Of a stretch of DNA of 17,764 nucleotides, positions 14,500-17,764 are shown in pieces. The stretch is from Holosporales bacterium (lineage in GTDB: Bacteria > Pseudomonadota > Alphaproteobacteria > BNTO01). Numbering within the stretch: position 1 is the stretch's first letter; each line of letters starts with the position of its first letter. The notes under the pieces were generated by a model. That model saw only the letters and a list, made by a program, of their open reading frames with translations, was not told the origin of the DNA and did no database searches. The stretch lies in NCBI GenBank assembly GCA_031265645.1, contig JAISCJ010000032.1, positions 1-17,764 of the forward strand, given 5' to 3'. Position numbers and translations under genes: made by a program.

Positions 14500-14692
14500 C
14501 GGAAAAGGCATGTACGTTTATCTCGGGAGCCGCCAACGGTGTCGTACCAGGGCGCTGGCGTTTCCGCTATCACTTCCTGATTACACCTCGCTGCGTTTTC
14601 TTAACTCCAATATGTAATTCTCTGCCTGATTTCCCACCCCCTCACTCCGTTTGTGGAGTTTTCTCAGCGTTTTGACGCTGGAGAGTTTTTGG
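14500..14692 (+). ncRNA. Candidate structured RNA or long 3'/intergenic RNA element
   Basis: No convincing ORF. The part 14521-14560 is 29/40 G+C by direct count, well above the AT-rich surroundings. Visible pairings: cggaaa (14500-14505) with tttccg (14561-14566), and directly stacked inside it cgcca (14531-14535) with tggcg (14556-14560); then hairpin actcc/ggagt (14644-14659); then the terminator hairpin ending in five Ts. The direction plus is taken from the terminator. It could be an independent small RNA, or the 3' end of the Sel1-TssE transcript. It does not show the signature sequences I know for 4.5S RNA, RNase P RNA or tmRNA. A 35-codon ATG frame at 14510 (MYVYLGSRQRC...) has no convincing ribosome-binding site and is not favoured. 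Confidence 0.4.
14662..14690 (+). terminator. Intrinsic terminator
   Basis: Stem tctcagcg (14662-14669) pairs with cgct-g-gaga (14676-14684, one bulged G), 8 bp with a 6-nt loop, followed by g and five Ts. It would end transcription from the Sel1/TssE unit or from the candidate RNA. A smaller hairpin (14644-14659) precedes it. Confidence 0.7.
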
Positions 14693-14811
14693 AAGAGGAA
14701 GTTTGAGCAAATTCAGCACATCATTCATTTTTTTAAGCAGGAGTTCTGCTAACTATTTATTAACGCGCATATGCAAATATATATTCAGGGCAAGCAATGT
14801 AAAAACTGTCT

Positions 14812-15924
14812 GTGCTAAAACTATTCTCCATTGCCATATTCATTTTTCTAACATCGAGTGCGAAAGCGTCGGGCGAGCGGTTTTACACTGTACAAAATTG
14901 CGAAAATTGCACATCTTTGATGAACTTATTGCAGCAACTTGTTCCTCTTGCTAATGCAAATTACGAATACATAGTTGACGTTTTGCGCGAGCCTGGACAA
15001 TTTAATCCTGAAGGAGGAACGTTCGTGTTTGCGACAAAGACTATGAGCCAATTAATTGAGAATGTAAATAATCTATTTTTATTGATCAAAGAATCTTCAT
15101 CTTTTAGTTTTACAACACGGCGTTTGTGTAAAATTGGCGGTGATTTCAATTTTCGAACTACGTTGTTATCATCTGTAACGGACTTGCTTAATTTAATGAA
15201 TGCGGTATGGGCAAGACCGCCAGTAGAAGAGTTTTCAACGTTACAGGACATCGTTAACGCATTAATGCCTTCAGCAAAATTTAAAGAGCAATTACTAAAC
15301 ACATGCACCAGTTTTCTTTTATTAGACAACCTGTTTAGTTCTCGCTTAGAATTTCTTGAACTTTTGCACAATTTGTTCAGTGTCCTGACGCGGAATTGCT
15401 TATCCTTAGGAGAAGCACTAGAAATGTGTAAAATTAGTCATGTCCAAGTGCCAATAGATCCAGCAAATTTAAAACAAATCACAAACGGTATTGCAGACGC
15501 GATTGTTTATGGGCAACAGCTTTGCGGTCAAAATATAAAAGAAAATCTTGATACGGCAATCGAAAATCGTCAACGATCACCAATTTTTATAAAGGATGGA
15601 GCACGACTGGCTATTATTCCTGGCATGAACGATGAATTATTCGTGGAAAAGGACGGAACGTTTTATTATCCGCAAAATGTATTAGAATTGGATACCGAAA
15701 CGATGTTGCCAAAGGATAATCACGTATGGATTGAAATGATTGTTTATGACGGCATTGTAACATCCCCCGAACGCTTTAAAGGCGCCCCTGGCCCTGTTAT
15801 AGCAAACGTTCCATTTTTATCCCTTTATCATGTTGTAAATCATCATATTCAGGAGTCATACAAAATGATAACTGCAGTGCAGAAAGGGTTCCGTCAAACA
15901 GAAGTTCAGTTATTAGTTCCATAA
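14812..15924 (+). CDS. Exported protein of unknown family
   Basis: 370 residues from a GTG start, which is the first usual start codon after the in-frame stop at 14800. It gives an excellent signal peptide, MLKLFSIAIFIFLTSSAKA, with cleavage after AKA. No clear Shine-Dalgarno is seen. The mature N-terminus has a C-x-x-C pair (NCENCTS), then a long Leu/Asn-rich helical region (about 40-250), then a strand-rich C-terminal part (IIPGMNDELFVEKDGTFYY, DNHVWIEMIVYDGIV, GPVIANVPFLSLYHVVN). Neither region is one I recognise. It is likely periplasmic or secreted. It stands alone, after the terminator at 14690, and converges with pgsA. An overlapping TTG-started frame (14703-14954) has a stronger ribosome-binding site but no protein-like sequence. 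Confidence 0.75.
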   Translation: MLKLFSIAIFIFLTSSAKASGERFYTVQNCENCTSLMNLLQQLVPLANANYEYIVDVLREPGQFNPEGGTFVFATKTMSQLIENVNNLFLLIKESSSFSFTTRRLCKIGGDFNFRTTLLSSVTDLLNLMNAVWARPPVEEFSTLQDIVNALMPSAKFKEQLLNTCTSFLLLDNLFSSRLEFLELLHNLFSVLTRNCLSLGEALEMCKISHVQVPIDPANLKQITNGIADAIVYGQQLCGQNIKENLDTAIENRQRSPIFIKDGARLAIIPGMNDELFVEKDGTFYYPQNVLELDTETMLPKDNHVWIEMIVYDGIVTSPERFKGAPGPVIANVPFLSLYHVVNHHIQESYKMITAVQKGFRQTEVQLLVP

Positions 15925-16163
15925 ATATTAATATTACACTAACGAACATCTGCGTTTGTATCTTGTTTTACTTATCTCTAATAAACGTACCGATCAAGCC
16001 GATCACCAGATCTACAAACTGTAAATATTAACATTCGACTAATATATGTCTCCGCCAGCTTAAAAGATTAACATTATTTAAAGGCAAGAATCGACAGACA
16101 TTAGTAGATGCTTAATATTTGGGAGATTGGGTCAGCTATGCAAAAGACTGGCCCCCTCCCATT
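15925..16163. other. Intergenic region between convergent genes, mostly palindromic element copy 2
   Basis: 239 bp. Besides copy 2 (16026-16117), the first 35 bases contain aaatattaatatta then cactaacgaacatctgcg, which loosely resembles an outer arm of the palindromic element and may be a decayed half. No clear intrinsic terminator for either convergent gene is visible apart from the hairpin potential of copy 2 itself. Confidence 0.4.
16026..16117. repeat. Palindromic MITE/REP-like element, copy 2
   Basis: 92 bp: left arm 16026-16050, right arm 16093-16117, middle 16051-16092. The middle (tccgccagcttaaaagatta...) and the right arm (gacagacattagtagatgct) closely match copies 1 and 3; the left arm is the most diverged. 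Both ends are TA. The 32-bp tail of copies 1 and 3 is absent; the right flank tttgggagattggg has only a vague resemblance to it. It lies between convergent gene 3' ends. Confidence 0.82.
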
Positions 16164-16736
16164 CTATCTTCTCCTGGCGTTATTGCGAATCGTTTTAGCA
16201 AAAGTAACGGCATATCCAATTGTCGACAATATTGTCGTGATTACTATTATTCCTGCTAGCCATATTAATGCTACATCGCCTTTAAATCCAAATGATTTTT
16301 GGCATAGCCATACAAACGGAAAAAGCAAGACAAATCCCGTATTCACTTTGCTTACAACTGATGGCGCGATCGTAATTTTAATTCGAAGAAAGCGCAGGAC
16401 TCCAATCCCTGAAAGGATGCCAACGTCGCGTAAAATTACCAACAAAAATAAATATGAAAATTCAGCTCGCAGCGGAATATAAGAACATAGCGTAAGAAGC
16501 TTATCTGCAACTGGATCCACTACGCGCCCGAATAGCGATTCACAATGGAGTTTTCGAGCGAGATATCCATCAAAAAAGTCGCTAACGCTTGCAACCCAAA
16601 AGGCGCACGTTGCCCACACATACATGCGTTCACATGCAAAATAGCAGACAAGCGGCGCCAAGATTAGTCTTAGCGTCGTCAAAGCATTTGGAATCGCTGA
16701 ACACATCATGTGCACAATGCTATAAAAAAAACACAT
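16164..16736 (-). CDS. pgsA: CDP-alcohol phosphatidyltransferase, probably CDP-diacylglycerol-glycerol-3-phosphate 3-phosphatidyltransferase
   Basis: 190 residues, integral membrane. The family signature D-x2-DG-x2-AR-x8-G-x3-D-x3-D is complete: D53, D56, G57, A60, R61, G70, D74 and D78 within SDFFDGYLARKLHCESLFGR and VVDPVADKL. The N-terminal IPNALTTLRLILAPLV and the size (about 180-190) favour PgsA, which makes phosphatidylglycerophosphate from CDP-diacylglycerol and glycerol-3-phosphate; phosphatidylserine synthase is the main alternative. The ATG at 16736 lies 12 bp after the ndk stop, so ndk-pgsA form one unit. The ATG codons at residues 10 or 11 (16709, 16706) would give the more usual family N-terminus and are possible starts; none has a good Shine-Dalgarno. 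The 3' end faces palindromic element copy 2. Confidence 0.87.
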   Translation of the reverse strand: MCFFYSIVHMMCSAIPNALTTLRLILAPLVCYFACERMYVWATCAFWVASVSDFFDGYLARKLHCESLFGRVVDPVADKLLTLCSYIPLRAEFSYLFLLVILRDVGILSGIGVLRFLRIKITIAPSVVSKVNTGFVLLFPFVWLCQKSFGFKGDVALIWLAGIIVITTILSTIGYAVTFAKTIRNNARRR

Positions 16737-16748
16737 GTGCCGTCAATT

Positions 16749-17174
16749 TTAACATCCTTGAATTTCTAGTTGATTAAAGAAAAATTCAATCTCTTTGGCC
16801 GCCGTTTCAACCGCATCCGAGCCGTGAACGCTATTCATGTCAATTGACTCACCAAATTCCCTGCGAATCGAACCGGGTGCGGCGTTGATTGGATTCGTTG
16901 CGCCCATAACATCTCTATACACGCTTATTGCGTTATCACCTTCCAATACTTGCACAATTATTGGACCTTTAGTCATGTTGTTGCACAAATCTTCGTAAAA
17001 CGAGCGTTCTGCATGAACTTCATAAAACGCAGCAGCTTGCTCTTTTGTGAGGCGAAGCATCTTTTGCGCAATAATCCTTAAGCCTGCAGCTTCGATTTTA
17101 GCATTGATATTCCCGGTTATGCCCCTGCGCGTTGCATCGGGCTTTATAATTGATAATGTTCGCTGAAGAACCAT
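16749..17174 (-). CDS. ndk: Nucleoside diphosphate kinase
   Basis: 141 residues from the ATG at 17174-17172, the usual length for Ndk. It transfers the gamma-phosphate of ATP to other (d)NDPs through a phosphohistidine. Motifs: MVLQRTLSIIKPDATRRG with K11, the nucleotide-contact GATNPINAAPGSIRREFG, and NSVHGSD with catalytic H117. The frame is open further upstream to a TTG at 17216, but those 14 residues are not part of the family and are rejected. The chosen ATG has no clear Shine-Dalgarno and lies right after GTGTATACG, so a very short leader is possible. pgsA follows 12 bp downstream. Confidence 0.97.
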   Translation of the reverse strand: MVLQRTLSIIKPDATRRGITGNINAKIEAAGLRIIAQKMLRLTKEQAAAFYEVHAERSFYEDLCNNMTKGPIIVQVLEGDNAISVYRDVMGATNPINAAPGSIRREFGESIDMNSVHGSDAVETAAKEIEFFFNQLEIQGC

Positions 17175-17332
17175 CGTATACACATTGTAAAAGCAACCTG
17201 CCTGATTGTACTCCAAGTTCGAACGATATTGGTCGATTTTTTACACAGTAGACCTGTTGCAAAAGTGAAAAACTGTCATATATATATTTAAGAAAGGCCT
17301 CATTAGAGCTAAACTGTTACTACTCGTGCGTC

Positions 17333-17363
17333 AAGGAAAGGAGGTTTAGATATGAAGGCATAG
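17333..17363 (+). other. Strong Shine-Dalgarno before a 3-codon frame (micro-ORF or gene remnant)
   Basis: AAGGAAAGGAGG (17333-17344) lies 7 bp before an ATG (17352) whose frame is ATG AAG GCA TAG. Beyond the TAG the frame stays open to about 17430 (ALQQRQQDDLPNHHTVLACERD), ending at a TAG that touches palindromic element copy 3. The simplest reading is the start of a decayed gene, perhaps a transposase, whose remainder was lost; a regulatory micro-ORF is the alternative. Confidence 0.35.
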
Positions 17364-17432
17364 GCCCTTCAGCAAAGACAGCAAGATGATTTGCCAAACC
17401 ACCACACGGTGCTGGCTTGCGAACGCGACTAG

Positions 17433-17464
17433 TATTAACATTCTCATATATCCAATCCCTATAA
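17433..17464. repeat. 32-bp tail attached to the left of palindromic element copy 3
   Basis: Runs tattaacattctcatatatc and on to ccctataa. It matches the reverse complement of the copy 1 tail (12132-12163) at 31 of 32 positions, but lies on the opposite side of an equally oriented core. Confidence 0.8.
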
Positions 17465-17555
17465 TATTAACGTTCTACTAATGTCTGTCTCCGCAGCTTA
17501 GGAATTTAACATAATTTAAAAGCAATAATCGACAGACATTCGTAGAAGCTTAATA
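17465..17555. repeat. Palindromic MITE/REP-like element, copy 3
   Basis: 91 bp: left arm 17465-17489, right arm 17531-17555. The arms share ttctac(t/g)aatgtctgtc read inward. The middle (17490-17530) matches copies 1 and 2 with a one-base deletion in tccgc-cagctt. Both ends are TA. It lies about 107 bp upstream of the Rpn-family nuclease gene. Confidence 0.85.
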
Positions 17556-17662
17556 TGGAGTTGAAAATGGGTGTTTTATGCGCACCCAATGTTTTTGGGG
17601 TTGCTGTGTTGTGCCCAAAATTATGATACCCTCGAAGGGAGTAGGCTAGTCGGTTAGTTCGC

Positions 17663-17764
17663 ATGGAACGGTTTTTAAACCCAAGAAACGATTGGATGTT
17701 TAAGAAAACTTTTGGTTCAAGGCCAAATAAGGACATTCTTATCGATTTTTTGAACGCTGTCTTT
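17663..17764 (+). CDS. Rpn-family recombination-promoting nuclease / PD-(D/E)XK putative transposase, N-terminal fragment (truncated by window edge)
   Basis: The last 34 codons of the window are open from the ATG at 17663: MERFLNPRNDWMFKKTFGSR followed by PNKDILIDFLNAVF. This is the typical opening of Rpn/YhgA-like proteins (F-L-[DN]-P-x-N-D-x-x-F-K-K-x-F-G ... N-K-x-x-L-x-x-F-L-N-A). The catalytic PD-(D/E)XK residues lie further on and are outside the window. Known members are DNA endonucleases that stimulate recombination, often in many genomic copies. The start is supported by the family N-terminus; the ribosome-binding site is weak. Whether the gene is intact cannot be judged. Confidence 0.8.
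   Translation, partial: MERFLNPRNDWMFKKTFGSRPNKDILIDFLNAVF

Larger units (their letters stand above)
17175..17662. other. Intergenic region of remnants and repeats between ndk and the Rpn-family gene
   Basis: 488 bp without an intact gene. In order: the ndk upstream region; agacctgttgcaaaa (17250-17264), which resembles the terminal inverted repeats of some IS5-type insertion sequences but has no partner in the window; a strong ribosome-binding site before a 3-codon frame (17333-17363); palindromic element copy 3 with its tail (17433-17555); a tgggtg/caccca hairpin (17568-17588) followed by atgttttt; a ttttggg/cccaaaa inverted repeat (17593-17599 and 17614-17620); and a TATGAT box (17622-17627) ahead of the Rpn-family gene. 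It looks like an insertion-prone site. Confidence 0.5.

Noticed and set aside
14500..14692. Identity as 4.5S RNA, RNase P RNA or tmRNA
   Set aside because: The diagnostic sequences of these RNAs as I know them are not present on either strand; 6S RNA could not be tested by eye.
14703..14954. 83-codon TTG-started frame before the exported protein
   Set aside because: Cys/His-rich, not protein-like, and overlaps the signal peptide frame. Its strong Shine-Dalgarno is noted as a finding but it is not called as a gene.
17175..17216. N-terminal extension of ndk to a TTG start
   Set aside because: The 14 extra residues are absent from the Ndk family; the ATG at 17174 gives the standard 141-residue protein with H117.

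Overview
The window reads as chromosomal DNA of an alphaproteobacterium with moderate-to-low GC, most likely a host-associated (Holosporales/Rickettsiales-like) bacterium. That is an inference: the housekeeping proteins (AccB/AccC, FtsH, GlmM, UppP, MurG, PgsA, Ndk) are Gram-negative and alphaproteobacterial in character. The accessory content (a DUF2608-type secreted HAD protein, Sel1 repeats, a TssE-like type VI secretion baseplate protein, an EamA-type transporter, an Rpn-family nuclease, several secreted proteins of unknown family) is typical of intracellular bacteria of protists. No tRNA or rRNA gene and no CRISPR array was recognised.

Layout. 1-1060 (minus): start of accC and a very long accB whose N-terminal half is an Arg/Ser-rich, tandemly repeated low-complexity region. 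1328-2341 (minus): secreted protein of unknown family. 2587-5942 (plus): ftsH and glmM overlapping by ATGA. 5984-11861 (minus): uppP, a trypsin-like/PDZ periplasmic protease, murG, an EamA transporter and a DUF2608 HAD-like exported protein; glmM, uppP and murG give the block a cell-wall-precursor theme. 12040-17662: a more accessory stretch with three copies of a 91-92 bp palindromic MITE/REP-like element, a secreted hypothetical, a Sel1-repeat protein with a good sigma70-type promoter and overlapping palindrome, a TssE-like protein, a GC-rich intergenic segment ending in a good intrinsic terminator (candidate structured RNA), a second secreted hypothetical, and the ndk-pgsA pair. 17663-end: start of an Rpn-family (PD-(D/E)XK) nuclease/putative transposase.

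How the genes fit together. AccB/AccC start fatty-acid synthesis; GlmM makes glucosamine-1-phosphate for UDP-GlcNAc; MurG uses UDP-GlcNAc to make lipid II; UppP recycles the undecaprenyl carrier; FtsH and the PDZ protease do membrane and periplasmic quality control; PgsA and Ndk supply phosphatidylglycerol and nucleotides. The most interesting unexplained items are the palindromic repeat family (two copies carry the same 32-bp tail on opposite sides), the candidate RNA at 14500-14692, the isolated TssE-like gene beside a Sel1 gene, and the repeat-bearing N-terminal extension of AccB.
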